From positions 1,364,001 through 1,428,000 of the forward strand of contig NC_017910.1 in assembly GCF_000262305.1 (NCBI RefSeq): a stretch of DNA of 64,000 nucleotides. The letters are read 5' to 3'. Source of the DNA: Shimwellia blattae DSM 4481 = NBRC 105725 (GTDB lineage: Bacteria > Pseudomonadota > Gammaproteobacteria > Enterobacterales > Enterobacteriaceae). The notes under the pieces are model-generated. The model did not search any database, was not told where the DNA came from, and saw only the letters and a list, made by a program, of their open reading frames with translations. Shown here in pieces: positions 29,338-38,646 of the stretch. Each line of letters starts with the position of its first letter. Within the stretch, counting starts at the first letter, position 1. The position numbers and the translations under genes are program-made.

Positions 29338-30795
29338 TTACAGGGCGCTGACCGCCTGGCGTGCGCCACCGGTGCACAGTTGTTGCCAGGCACGCTCAAT
29401 GGTGTTAACAAACTGAGGATTTTTGGGCAGTTGCTGGCCGAATATGGCGCTCAGCCCCAGTAACCCCTGCACCCGCTGTTGCTCTGTGGTGCTGGCGACA
29501 ATAGCGCTGATTTGCCCGGCGAGCGGGTCACGGATATCAATGGCTGCGCCCTGGTCATCTGTGCCGCTGACATAGCGCATCCAGCCTGCGATCCCCAGGG
29601 CCAGGCAGGACCAGTCGCTTTTGTGCTCAAGGTGCCACTGGACACTTTCCAGCATCCGCTGGGGCAGTTTCTGGCTACCGTCCATGGCGATTTGCCAGGT
29701 CCGGTGTTGCAGGGCCGGGTTGGCAAAACGCGCCAGCAGGGTATCGGCATAACGCGTCAGATCCTCCCCCGGCATCACCAGGGTTGCGGCCTGCTCTTCC
29801 AGCATCAGGCGGCGTACCGCCCGGCGGTAATGGGGATCGGCCATACAATCGGCAATATGCCGGTAGCCCCCCAGGTAACCCAGATAGGCGAGGAAAGAGT
29901 GGCTGCCGTTGAGCATGCGCAGTTTCATGCGCTCCCAGGGCAGTACGTCATCAACCATCTGTACCCCGGCGGATTCCCACCGGGGGCGCCCGGCCACGAA
30001 GTTATCCTCAACCACCCACTGAATAAAGGGCTCGCAGCTGATGGCGCAGGGATCTTCCACACCGAGGCTGGCGGTGATTTCCGCCAGTGATTCAGGGGTT
30101 GCCGCCGGGACAATGCGATCCACCATGGTGGAAGGGAAGGTCACATGTTGCGCTATCCAGTCCGCCAGCTGCGGATCGCGCATTTTCGCCATCTCCAGCA
30201 CGGCCTGGCGGACCACGTGGCCGTTTTCGGGAATATTATCGCAGGAGAGCACGGTAAACGGGGACAGGCCCCGCTCCCTGCGGCGGTGCAGCGCCTCTAT
30301 CAGGATACCCGGTGCGGAGTGGGGCTCGTGGGGGGCGGCCAGATCGTGCTGAATGCGGCTATTACTGAGGTCAAGGTGGCCACTGGCGGGATCAATGCAG
30401 TATCCCTTTTCGGTGATAGTCAGGGAGACAATCGCCACCTGGGGCTCACAGAATTTTTCCAGTACGGTGTCCATCCCGTCGAGGGTGGCGCTACAGCATT
30501 CGTTAACGGCGCCGACAATAATGGCCTGATTCCCCTCCGGCCCCTTTTCCAGCACGGTATACCGGTGATCCTGGGCCCGCAGCGCGGTCATTAATCCGGC
30601 ACCGCTAAACAGGCTGATTTCACAAATCCCCCAGTCCCCACCGTGCTGGTTGAGCACGCGATCGGTGAGCAGTGCCTGGTGGGCACGGTGAAAAGCGCCA
30701 AATCCGAAATGGACAATGCGGGATTTAAGCTGCTGACGGGGGTAAGCGGGCTGGCTGACGCCAGCGGCCAGTGCTGCGGTGGCTATGGTTTTCAT
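29338..30795 (-). CDS. yeiQ: YeiQ, mannitol/mannonate dehydrogenase-family oxidoreductase
   Basis: 485-residue NAD(P)-dependent polyol or hexuronate reductase of the mannitol dehydrogenase family, related to UxaB/UxuB. The NAD-binding region contains RIVHFGFGAFHRAHQ, and the central FPSTMVDRIVPA and NGSHSFLAYLG are family marks. The Lys of MKLRMLNGSH is the expected catalytic residue. The substrate is not shown; the upstream UxuR/ExuR-like box suggests a hexuronate. It stands alone, 141 bp before yeiR. Confidence 0.9.
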   Translation of the reverse strand: MKTIATAALAAGVSQPAYPRQQLKSRIVHFGFGAFHRAHQALLTDRVLNQHGGDWGICEISLFSGAGLMTALRAQDHRYTVLEKGPEGNQAIIVGAVNECCSATLDGMDTVLEKFCEPQVAIVSLTITEKGYCIDPASGHLDLSNSRIQHDLAAPHEPHSAPGILIEALHRRRERGLSPFTVLSCDNIPENGHVVRQAVLEMAKMRDPQLADWIAQHVTFPSTMVDRIVPAATPESLAEITASLGVEDPCAISCEPFIQWVVEDNFVAGRPRWESAGVQMVDDVLPWERMKLRMLNGSHSFLAYLGYLGGYRHIADCMADPHYRRAVRRLMLEEQAATLVMPGEDLTRYADTLLARFANPALQHRTWQIAMDGSQKLPQRMLESVQWHLEHKSDWSCLALGIAGWMRYVSGTDDQGAAIDIRDPLAGQISAIVASTTEQQRVQGLLGLSAIFGQQLPKNPQFVNTIERAWQQLCTGGARQAVSAL

Positions 30796-30885
30796 TACAA
30801 TATCCGGCTAACGTGAGAGTTACCCGTTTAGTGTAAAGTTATATGACAAGAATTTGTAATTGGTGATCCGTATTTCTCGGTTATA

Positions 30886-30901
30886 TGTGAATACGATCAA
30901 T
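30886..30901. promoter_or_regulatory. CRP-like site upstream of yeiQ
   Basis: TGTGA-ATACGA-TCAAT matches the CRP consensus TGTGA-N6-TCACA at 8 of 10 positions. It lies about 95 bp before the yeiQ start, between it and the UxuR-like box. Confidence 0.4.
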
Positions 30902-30966
30902 ATATAAGATGTAGGCAGTGCAATTTTGGCGGGTATTTGACCATCTGCGGGCGTTGTTCTGAATTA

Positions 30967-30978
30967 TTGGTATAACAA
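30967..30978. promoter_or_regulatory. UxuR/ExuR-like operator upstream of yeiQ
   Basis: TTGGTATAACAA differs at one position from the palindrome TTGGTATACCAA typical of the hexuronate repressors UxuR and ExuR. It lies on the yeiQ side of the efpL terminator, 172 bp before the yeiQ start. Confidence 0.5.
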
Positions 30979-31021
30979 CTTAGGGGTAGGGCGTGGGCTC
31001 TCCGGCCAACCGGATGAAAAA

Positions 31022-31041
31022 AACGCCCCGGGTGGGGCGTT
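31022..31041 (-). terminator. Terminator of efpL
   Basis: AACGCCCC (31022-31029), loop GGGT, GGGGCGTT (31034-31041). The A-run at 31017-31023 is the T-tail in the minus direction. Confidence 0.85.
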
Positions 31042-31058
31042 AGTGGCGTGGCGATGGA

Positions 31059-31631
31059 TCAGTCTGCGCGACCCATAAAGCGACGCTCCGGAATATGGAT
31101 GCGGATTTTTTCACCGCTGGTCAGATATTCCGGCACCTGAATTACCAGCCCGGTATTCAGGGTGGCGGGTTTCGTGCGTGAGCTGGCCGATGCGCCTTTG
31201 ATCCCGGGCGCAGTTTCAACAATTTCCAGGTCAACAGTCTGGGGGAGTTCCAGGGCCAGCAGCTGGCCATCCCAGGTGAGAACCTGCATATCCGGCATAC
31301 CGCCTTCCGGGATAAACTGCAGCTCGTCTTCAATCATCTCTTTGGTGAAGATATACGGGGTGTAATCTTCTTTATCCATAAACACATACTCGTTGCCGTC
31401 AATATAGGAGAAGTCAACGGCGCGCCGGGTCAGGGTAATGGTGTCGAGGATATCGTCCCCTTTAAAGCGCTCTTCGACTTTCTGCCCGGTGCGGACATCG
31501 GAAAAGCGCATCTTGTACAGGGTAGCGGCGCCGCGGGCGCTGGGGCTCTGAATATCGATATCTTTAACCAGCAGCAGTTTACCGTTGTAATTCACGGCCA
31601 TGCCGCGTTTGATTTCGTTTGCTCTTGCCAT
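31059..31631 (-). CDS. efpL: EfpL (YeiP), elongation factor P-like protein
   Basis: 190-residue EF-P paralogue that relieves ribosome stalling at proline-rich and some other motifs. It has three beta-barrel domains. The loop entering the peptidyl-transferase centre reads QSPSARGAA with Arg-33 at the tip, where EF-P carries the modified Lys; EfpL works unmodified. The C-terminal [17 protein letters not shown] is typical. Single gene. Confidence 0.95.
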   Translation of the reverse strand: MARANEIKRGMAVNYNGKLLLVKDIDIQSPSARGAATLYKMRFSDVRTGQKVEERFKGDDILDTITLTRRAVDFSYIDGNEYVFMDKEDYTPYIFTKEMIEDELQFIPEGGMPDMQVLTWDGQLLALELPQTVDLEIVETAPGIKGASASSRTKPATLNTGLVIQVPEYLTSGEKIRIHIPERRFMGRAD

Positions 31632-31939
31632 CAGAAGATCCTGTCGAATGGGGATTACTAAAATATCGCGTCAAACTACCCGCGAGCCGCCCGCCAGGCA
31701 AGTGGATTTCGCGGGAAAAGGCCAACAATCTCGTCATTATTGATCTGCTTTGCCTCTGTTGCAGCAGTGTTGTCACCCAGCTGTGTACACTGCGTGGTTT
31801 GGGGCAATCAGCTCATACTACGGCCCGCGCGACACACACTCACTACAACCAGACACATTCTCCCGGGCCGTGGCTTTGCGTATTTTTCCTGCAGGTTAAT
31901 TAGTTTTTATTTTACATTTCAGCAAGATATGGATTTTTA
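31632..31939. other. Divergent region between efpL and the OpgE-like gene
   Basis: 308 bp holding the promoters of both genes. The last 60 bases before the OpgE-like gene are strongly AT-rich. A stretch GGTTAATTAGTTTTTAT only loosely resembles a PhoP box and is not called. No reading frame of note. Confidence 0.45.
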
Positions 31940-33466
31940 TTGATGGAACAAATAAAAAAAATAAAGGATCAGCTGATAAGGCTGGGGGCTGGCCTTGGCT
32001 ACCGGGGGATGGGCCGGCGCCAGAAACTTTCTTTTTTAGCGATGTTGTTTATCTCTGCTTTAATGCCCGCCGGTTTGGGGTATGCAGGGGTAATGAACAG
32101 TGTGCTGACCTTTCTGATACTGCTGACAGCCAAAGGCAATAAATTAACCCGGATACTTGCGGGCGTTGTATTTCTCGGGCTGTCTTTTTATATTCCGGTT
32201 GGGTTGCAATATGGGCGGATAAAATATCCATTAGTTGTCTCCGCCATGCAAACCAGCTACCTGGAAGCCAGCGAATTTTTGCGCGAAGTTGACGTCACAT
32301 CACTGGTGCTGATGTTGCTGTGCATTGTTGCGATTATTGTCTATATCTCCTCGGCTCGCGCCTTTTCACTGACAAAGAAAATGAAAGTGGCCGCGTTGAT
32401 TGTCTGTATCGGCCTGACAGTTAACTCTTACCCCAAAAGATCGATAGCAGGGCTCATCGCTTACTATGATAAAGGCAACAAAGAACTGGCCGACCTCGCC
32501 CGAAAAACCCAGGGTGTCGATACGCTGGAGATATCCGGTGTTGATGCGAAGTATAAAAATATTGTGGTGGTGATTGGGGAGAGCGTCTCCCGTGACTATC
32601 TCTCTTTGTATGGTTATCAGCATGATACCACGCCATGGTTAAAAAGTGCCCCGGGCTACTTTGCCACCCATTATGTCTCTGCGGCACCGAATACATTTAT
32701 GTCCATCCCCCGGACACTAAGCATCAGCGATGGTCTGAATCAGCAGACCAAAAATAACGCTGTCGTGCTGGCCAATAAAGCAGGGTTTACCACCTGGTGG
32801 TTATCTAATCAGGGGTTTATTGGTGAATATGATACGCCGTCAACGGTGATCGCGATGAATGCTCAACATCAATATTTTTTAAAGCAGGGTGACTATTTTT
32901 CTGACAATAAAGATGACTTTTTATTGCTGGATAAACTGGAGACGCTGCTGAACGGTGAGCAGAAAAACAGTGTCTTTTTTATTCATATGACCGGCTCTCA
33001 CCCGGATGCCTGCGAGCGGCTAAATGGCTTTCCGGTAAATTTTGATATTAAAGACATGCCAAAAATAAGCTGTTATCTTGCATCGATAAACAAACTTGAT
33101 GCTTTTATCAAAAGAGCCGACGGGTTACTGAAGAGAACGAACCAGCCCTATGCGCTGGTCTATTTTTCCGATCACGGCATGACCGTTGACAGGTCTGCTC
33201 GGCCGGTACGCCATGGCGGTGAGTTTAAACAGAACTATTCAGTGCCGTTTTTTATTATGGCAAGCGATATAAAAGAACATATTACGGTTAATCAGCCGGT
33301 TAGCGCATATGATTTCCTGAGTATTTTTTCATGGCTGAGCGGGATCAAGAGTAAGAATATACCGGCGAAATCCATCACGGATGTGAACTCCGGGGATATT
33401 ATGGTTTTTGACGGCAGCAGGATGGTCCGGTATGTATCGCTGCCGGACAATAGCCTTGTTGAGTAG
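31940..33466 (+). CDS. OpgE-like phosphoethanolamine transferase, inner membrane
   Basis: 508-residue sulfatase-fold transferase. About five helices lie in residues 28-165; the periplasmic catalytic domain follows from ~205. Metal-site Glu-214 is in [11 protein letters not shown], the likely nucleophile is Thr-252 in APNTFMSIP, and FSDHG supplies further ligands. Sequence features such as [23 protein letters not shown] and [11 protein letters not shown] resemble E. coli OpgE (YbiP), which adds phosphoethanolamine to periplasmic glucans; lipid A or core-sugar targets are also possible. ATG-ATG gives two adjacent starts. G+C is well below neighbours (26/60 at 32521-32580), and the gene is absent between yeiP and yeiW in E. 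coli, suggesting transfer. Confidence 0.85.
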   Translation: MMEQIKKIKDQLIRLGAGLGYRGMGRRQKLSFLAMLFISALMPAGLGYAGVMNSVLTFLILLTAKGNKLTRILAGVVFLGLSFYIPVGLQYGRIKYPLVVSAMQTSYLEASEFLREVDVTSLVLMLLCIVAIIVYISSARAFSLTKKMKVAALIVCIGLTVNSYPKRSIAGLIAYYDKGNKELADLARKTQGVDTLEISGVDAKYKNIVVVIGESVSRDYLSLYGYQHDTTPWLKSAPGYFATHYVSAAPNTFMSIPRTLSISDGLNQQTKNNAVVLANKAGFTTWWLSNQGFIGEYDTPSTVIAMNAQHQYFLKQGDYFSDNKDDFLLLDKLETLLNGEQKNSVFFIHMTGSHPDACERLNGFPVNFDIKDMPKISCYLASINKLDAFIKRADGLLKRTNQPYALVYFSDHGMTVDRSARPVRHGGEFKQNYSVPFFIMASDIKEHITVNQPVSAYDFLSIFSWLSGIKSKNIPAKSITDVNSGDIMVFDGSRMVRYVSLPDNSLVE

Positions 33467-33597
33467 CACACCCGGGAGCGATGCTCCCGTTTTTGCCTGA
33501 AGGGGCGGGCCATCTTCCGCCGCCGGGCATTAATCATTATCGCCACGGGCGTTCTTCTGATATGGTCTGGCTATCAACCTGCTCAGGAGCGATAGCC

Positions 33598-33852
33598 ATG
33601 CAATGCCGCCCGGATTGTGGTGCCTGCTGTACCGCCCCCTCCATCTCCAGCCCGATCCCGGGAATGCCTCAGGGTAAGCCTGCTAACGTCAGATGTGTTC
33701 AGCTGGATGAACACGCACGCTGCCGTATTTTTGGCTCCCCGCTGCGCCCGGCAGTGTGTGCGAGCCTGAAACCGTCCCCGGATATGTGTTCTGTGAGCCG
33801 GGAAAATGCGATGCGCTACCTTATCCACCTGGAAGAGGCAACCCGCCCTTAA
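33598..33852 (+). CDS. yeiW: YeiW, UPF0153 Cys-cluster protein
   Basis: 84-residue protein with the YkgJ/UPF0153 Cys cluster ([20 protein letters not shown], then later Cys), expected to bind zinc or an iron-sulfur centre. The length matches E. coli YeiW. AGGAG lies 8 nt before the ATG. The role is unknown. Gene and place are core (between yeiP and setB in E. coli), but here insertions flank it on both sides. Confidence 0.9.
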   Translation: MQCRPDCGACCTAPSISSPIPGMPQGKPANVRCVQLDEHARCRIFGSPLRPAVCASLKPSPDMCSVSRENAMRYLIHLEEATRP

Positions 33853-34060
33853 AGGTAAATGGGGCTCTGCATGTTGTCGCATCGCCATCATATAAACATG
33901 ATGCTGCCTGCCAATCTTTATTAAACAACATGGCTAAATAGCCGCTTCAACGATTGTTGCCATAATAGTATGGCAATTAATTTTACTCCGGATGTTCTGT
34001 ATGTCTTTCGCGCCATCTCACCGGTGGCGTCATTTTATTCTGCATTCTGGAGTTATTACT

Positions 34061-37000
34061 ATGTACCGAAGAAATAAGCTATCTGGAATTATTAGTCAAA
34101 TAATTAACAGGAAATATATTCTTGCCGCAGGCGTTTTTCCGCTCAGTTTACTGGCAATTAGCCATATAGCCAGCGCCAGTGCCCCGCCACAGGCCAGCTC
34201 CCCCGAAGCGTGGCGTACGCCAGAGTTTGCGATGCAGTGGGGGCTGGCGTCAATTGGGGCAGAATATGCCTATGCCCGGGGGTATACCGGGCGGGATATC
34301 ACCATTGGCGTGCTGGATGAAACTATCATCGATCATGAGGAATTTAGCGGTAAACTCAGCAAAATTTCACCTGAAGACCCCTATAATTATGGGGTGAGCC
34401 CCGGAGGGTGGATAACCATCGGAACCCACGGTAATCACGTGGCCGGTATTGCTGCCGCACGCCGTGACGGTGTGGGAATGCACGGCGTGGCCTATGAGGC
34501 GAATATTCTTGCCGCTAAATATCTGGGTAATCCGATAGTCCGTTCTGAGCAAATGATTCAGAGCGCGGCGCGAATTATTAATAACAGCTGGGGGTACCCG
34601 ATTAGAATCGTCAGAGATGAACAGGGGAACCCCATATGGTTACCAAACGGAACACCCTATTATTCCACGGTAACATTGCGGGATAATATTAATTATTATG
34701 CGCCTGTTATCGGAATGCTTAATGAATTAAGTCTGAGTCCCGTTTCTAAGGTGCGTACTAATTACAGTAGTGATATATCCATGCTACGTGCGGCACGGGA
34801 AAATAAACTTATCGTCTTTGCTGCCGGTAACGGTAATAATTATAACATCCCGGTAGGGGTGCCATCGCTGCCTTATTTTTCCCCGGATGTATTCGGGAAC
34901 TTCCTGGTGGTGACCAATCTTACCCCCCGGGATGATCTGCATGTGTCATCCACTTCCTGTGGATTTACCGCCAGTTATTGCCTGTCGGCCCCGGGTACCA
35001 ATATCTACAGTACGGGCGGGCGTCTGGTTTCCATTACTGGTGGGGGGATAACGGCCAACGCACTGCTGAATGGCGAGCTGGCATTCCGGGAAGGCTACGA
35101 GTACATGACGGGCACCTCTATGGCGGCTCCGTTAACCAGCGGTGCCGCCGCTGTGCTGATGCAGCGCTTCCCCTATATGACCAGCGCCCAGATTGCCGAC
35201 GTGCTGAAAACCACCGCCACAGATCTGGGGGCCCCCGGGCTGGATGCGCGCTTCGGCTGGGGAAAACTTAACCTGCGGGCCGCCATTGACGGCCCCGGCA
35301 TGTTCGTGACCCCGGAGGATATTCCTGAAGATCTCTATATTTCCGGCACCTATACCGACACCCAGTTTATTGTCAACCTGCCGGGCATCGGCGCCATTCT
35401 TGAGCCGGGAACCCCCCAGGAGCGGGTGTGTGCCAGCCATGAATGCGCCTGGGATCGCTGGGATAATAATATCAGCGGCCACGGTGGGCTGACCAAGACT
35501 GGCAGCGGCACCCTGGTGCTGAATGGCAATAACACCTACACCGGGCCAACGCTGGTGAATCAGGGCTGGCTGCTGGTTAATGGGGCGCTGACGTCCGGCG
35601 TTACGGTGGAGCAGCAGGGGATACTGGGCGGCAGCGGGCAGATTGGCGCATTGCGGGTGGGGGCCGGTGGCACCCTCGCGCCGGGTAACAGTACGGGCAC
35701 GCTGACCGTGCTGCGGGATGTGCAGTTTGATCCCGGCTCCCTGTACCGGGTTGAGATTAACCGCGACGGCCAGAGCGACGCTATTCACACTGCCGGTGCT
35801 GTGACCCTGAACGGTGGCGATGTGTCGGTGTTGCTGGCAGGTCAGGAGAATTTACTTACCCAGGATGAAGTCCACAGCCTGGCCGGGCGAACCTATTCGA
35901 TTCTGACGGCGGCAAATGGTATTCACGGCGCCTTCAGAACCGTTGCGCCGGACTATCTGTTTATTGGCACACAGCTGAATTATCAGCCAGAGCGCATTGG
36001 GCTGGCCGTGGGGCGCAATAGCACCGCGTTTACCAGCGTGGCGGAGACGAAAAACCAGCGTGAAGTCGCCCGGGCCGCCGATCAGTTAGCGGCCGGGCAT
36101 CCGGTTTACGAGAGTATCCTGGCCAGCACCACAGCGGCGGAGGCCCGCCAGGCGTTCAGTCAGCTTACAGGGCAAATTTATGCGGATGTGGCCGGTGCCT
36201 TACTGAGCAACAGCCGCTACCTGCGCGATACGCTGAACAGCCGTTTACGGCAGGCCACTTCCAGCCACGCCCTGTGGGTCGAAACCCTGGGCGGATGGGA
36301 TAAAGCCACCGGAACGACCAACGCGACCGGATACCGGGCCTCTACCTACGGGGTGCTGATTGGTGCTGATAAGCCAGTCAGTGACAAGGTTACCCTGGGG
36401 GTAGCCGGTGGGGTGACCCGCAGCGCGCTGAACGGCGCAAACCGGGCCCATGGGGACAGCAACAACTACCACCTGGCGGCGTATGGCGCGCTGCAGAGTG
36501 GGGCGCTCGCACTGCGCGGGGGGCTGGCCCATACCTGGCACCGTATTGATGCCGAACGCCGGGTGAAATATGGCGCTCAGGCCGATAAATTCACCGCCAG
36601 CTACCAGGCCACAACCCGCCAGCTGTTTTCTGAACTGGGGTATACCCTCTCCGGGGCCAGCGTCAGCGCGGAGCCGTTTGGCCGCTTCAGCTACACCAGC
36701 CTGACCAGTCACGGTTTCTCTGAGCGGGGTGGCGCTGCCGCCCTACAGGGCAAAAAGAAAACCAACGATGCGGTTTTGTCCACGCTGGGGCTGAGGGGCA
36801 GTGTCGGCTGGCAGGTCGGGCAGGCAACGGTGAGCTTACGGGCTGAAGCGGGCTGGCAGCACCAGTACAACAGCCCTGAGCGCAGCAGCCGTCTGGCCTT
36901 CACCCCCGGCGGCGCGGCGTTTACTGCCGCCACGGTGAAGGGCGCTAAAGATAGCGCGGTCGCTTCACTGAGCGGTGAGCTGACACTGAACCCGCAGACC

Positions 37001-37084
37001 ACGTTGTCCATCGGCTATAGCGGGTTGTCCGGCGCAAAACAGCAGGATAACAGCGTGCATGCCGGGATCCGGATCCGGTTTTAA
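34061..37084 (+). CDS. Subtilisin-type (S8) serine protease autotransporter
   Basis: 1007-residue type Va secreted protease. An extended signal peptide covers 1-~40. A peptidase S8 domain (~55-410) has the triad Asp-86 (GVLDET), His-123 (THGNHVAG) and Ser-353 (GTSMAAP). A passenger-associated repeat lies near 475-510 (LTKTGSGTLVLNGNNTYTG). The translocating beta-barrel covers ~736-1007 and ends in an aromatic Phe (RIRF). GGAG sits 8 nt before the ATG at 34061; the frame is open 23 codons further upstream. The catalytic half is AT-richer than the barrel half (20/60 G+C at 34681-34740, 37/60 at 36301-36360). Absent from the E. coli order; a surface or released protease whose substrate is unknown. 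Confidence 0.9.
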   Translation: MYRRNKLSGIISQIINRKYILAAGVFPLSLLAISHIASASAPPQASSPEAWRTPEFAMQWGLASIGAEYAYARGYTGRDITIGVLDETIIDHEEFSGKLSKISPEDPYNYGVSPGGWITIGTHGNHVAGIAAARRDGVGMHGVAYEANILAAKYLGNPIVRSEQMIQSAARIINNSWGYPIRIVRDEQGNPIWLPNGTPYYSTVTLRDNINYYAPVIGMLNELSLSPVSKVRTNYSSDISMLRAARENKLIVFAAGNGNNYNIPVGVPSLPYFSPDVFGNFLVVTNLTPRDDLHVSSTSCGFTASYCLSAPGTNIYSTGGRLVSITGGGITANALLNGELAFREGYEYMTGTSMAAPLTSGAAAVLMQRFPYMTSAQIADVLKTTATDLGAPGLDARFGWGKLNLRAAIDGPGMFVTPEDIPEDLYISGTYTDTQFIVNLPGIGAILEPGTPQERVCASHECAWDRWDNNISGHGGLTKTGSGTLVLNGNNTYTGPTLVNQGWLLVNGALTSGVTVEQQGILGGSGQIGALRVGAGGTLAPGNSTGTLTVLRDVQFDPGSLYRVEINRDGQSDAIHTAGAVTLNGGDVSVLLAGQENLLTQDEVHSLAGRTYSILTAANGIHGAFRTVAPDYLFIGTQLNYQPERIGLAVGRNSTAFTSVAETKNQREVARAADQLAAGHPVYESILASTTAAEARQAFSQLTGQIYADVAGALLSNSRYLRDTLNSRLRQATSSHALWVETLGGWDKATGTTNATGYRASTYGVLIGADKPVSDKVTLGVAGGVTRSALNGANRAHGDSNNYHLAAYGALQSGALALRGGLAHTWHRIDAERRVKYGAQADKFTASYQATTRQLFSELGYTLSGASVSAEPFGRFSYTSLTSHGFSERGGAAALQGKKKTNDAVLSTLGLRGSVGWQVGQATVSLRAEAGWQHQYNSPERSSRLAFTPGGAAFTAATVKGAKDSAVASLSGELTLNPQTTLSIGYSGLSGAKQQDNSVHAGIRIRF

Positions 37085-37091
37085 GATTTAG

Positions 37092-37118
37092 CCCGCAGCG
37101 GTGCTTTACCGCTGCGGG
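37092..37118. terminator. Hairpin between the autotransporter gene and setB
   Basis: CCCGCAGCGGT (37092-37102), loop GCTTT, ACCGCTGCGGG (37108-37118). A strong stem between convergent genes but with only a short T stretch, so a moderate terminator in either direction. Confidence 0.6.
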
Positions 37119-37124
37119 TTACTG

Positions 37125-38306
37125 TCAGATATCCTGAATGCGCATCAGGCAGTAAACGGTCACGGCTATCATGGCGAGGGCGATATAAAACGCCGCGTAA
37201 TAGCCCCAGATCTCGGCGGAGATCCCCGCCAGGGAGCCGGCGATAATCCAGCCCACCCGGGTGGTATTGGCGTACAGGGTGGTGGCGGAGCCCGCCTGCC
37301 CGGGCATCAGATCCTGAAAATAGAGCATGCCGATCCCCGCCAGAATACCGATAAAAATCGCGTTCAGCAGTTGCAGCCCGAGCAGGCAGATTTCATTTTG
37401 CAGTGTCAGCATGCCGAGATAGAACAGCAGCCCGGCCACCACGGCCACCCGCAGCAGAAAGCGCTTACCGAAGCGCCTGGCGTAGTAACCGGCGATAAGC
37501 ATTGTCGGGATCTCCAGCCCGGCGGCGGTCCCCATCATGATCCCGGCCAGCTTCTCCGGCAGTTTCAGTTCGTTAATGATATACAGCGGCATATTGATGA
37601 TATACAGGCTGTTACAGCCCCACATCATGGTGCAGGCCACAAAAAGCAGCAGCGCATCCCGGCGGTGGCGGGCGGGGGCCTGGGGCCGGGTGGCGGTGGT
37701 TTGTGGGGTTTTGGGCATGGAGGGCAGCAGCCACCAGACAATACCGGCACACACCACAAATGCCAGCCCGGCGCTGAGGTACATCACATCAAAACCAAAC
37801 CCCATCGCCAGGGCGTAGGAGATAGGCGGCCCGATAACCCACGCCAGTGACACCTGGGCACGCAAAATGGCGCTGAACATTGCCACTTCGCGGCCGGTGT
37901 TGTCGGCATGTTCCCGGGCCAGGGCAAACAGCTGCGGGTTAGCGGTAGAACCAAAGCTACTCAGAAACACGCCGATAAACAGCAAAATAAAGTAATTGCG
38001 GTTCCAGGCGAAAAGCAGGCAGGCAAGCACGCCCAGCAGGCAGCAGCCCAGGATCAGGGTCTTGCGATCGCCCCGGCGATCGGAGTGTCCGGCCAGAAAC
38101 TGGCTGACCAGAATGCCAATCACTGCACTGCCGGTAAAAAAGAACCCCACCATGGCCGGGCGGGCATGTACCTCTTCGGTGAGAAACAGGCTCAGGGTCG
38201 GGGTCTGGAGCGCGGAGGCAATGCCGGTTAAAAAAGCGACTATTAAGAATGAGGCCGCCGTCAGGTTGCGTTCCCTGGCTGGCGGCGCGATGGATTCACT
38301 GTGCAT
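37125..38306 (-). CDS. setB: SetB sugar efflux transporter, MFS
   Basis: 393-residue 12-helix exporter that in E. coli extrudes lactose and glucose. Motifs include VGFFFTGSAVIGILVSQFLA and SDRRGDRKTLI. The ATG at 38306 gives the E. coli length; a frame extension to 38354 is not family-like. Divergent from fruB and next to it as in E. coli. Confidence 0.93.
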   Translation of the reverse strand: MHSESIAPPARERNLTAASFLIVAFLTGIASALQTPTLSLFLTEEVHARPAMVGFFFTGSAVIGILVSQFLAGHSDRRGDRKTLILGCCLLGVLACLLFAWNRNYFILLFIGVFLSSFGSTANPQLFALAREHADNTGREVAMFSAILRAQVSLAWVIGPPISYALAMGFGFDVMYLSAGLAFVVCAGIVWWLLPSMPKTPQTTATRPQAPARHRRDALLLFVACTMMWGCNSLYIINMPLYIINELKLPEKLAGIMMGTAAGLEIPTMLIAGYYARRFGKRFLLRVAVVAGLLFYLGMLTLQNEICLLGLQLLNAIFIGILAGIGMLYFQDLMPGQAGSATTLYANTTRVGWIIAGSLAGISAEIWGYYAAFYIALAMIAVTVYCLMRIQDI

Positions 38307-38548
38307 GGGTATCTTATCTGGGAGCCGGAAGCCACGAATTGTACCGATACGCAAGCTAAAAACCAGCGATGGGCAGCAAATACCTGGTAAAAATAAAACG
38401 TTATTTTAAAAATAAATTTTTGCTGACGCGGAGCTGAAATCGCCTGAACCTGGCAGCGGGTGTTCAGCAAAATTGTGCAGTAACTCTAAATTTTACCTTC
38501 CGGCGGGCGGCAGTACTTGCGGGCGGTGACTAATCGGCACACACTCTC

Positions 38549-38560
38549 TGAAACGTTTCA
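38549..38560. promoter_or_regulatory. Cra (FruR) operator 1 of fruBKA
   Basis: TGAAACGTTTCA is a perfect palindrome and the ideal Cra half-site arrangement. Cra represses fruBKA until fructose 1-phosphate or fructose 1,6-bisphosphate releases it. Confidence 0.9.
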
Positions 38561-38615
38561 GCGTTATTCTGAGGATATCCGCTCCCTGGGATGACGCCTT
38601 TTTATCAAAGACGAC

Positions 38616-38627
38616 TGAAACGATTCA
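38616..38627. promoter_or_regulatory. Cra (FruR) operator 2 of fruBKA
   Basis: TGAAACGATTCA, one base from the perfect palindrome, 67 bp downstream of operator 1 and just ahead of the fruB ribosome binding site. The E. coli fru operon also has two Cra sites. Confidence 0.88.
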
Positions 38628-38646
38628 ACAAAGGCAGGAGAAAACA

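Larger units (their letters stand above)
38307..38646. promoter_or_regulatory. setB-fruB divergent control region
   Basis: 340 bp containing the promoters of setB and the fru operon; two Cra sites are given separately. The setB-proximal part is AT-rich and nothing else was recognised. Confidence 0.6.

Noticed and set aside
31895..31915. PhoP-box-like repeat upstream of the OpgE-like gene
   Set aside because: Both half-sites deviate from the GTTTA repeat; AT-rich DNA makes such loose matches common.
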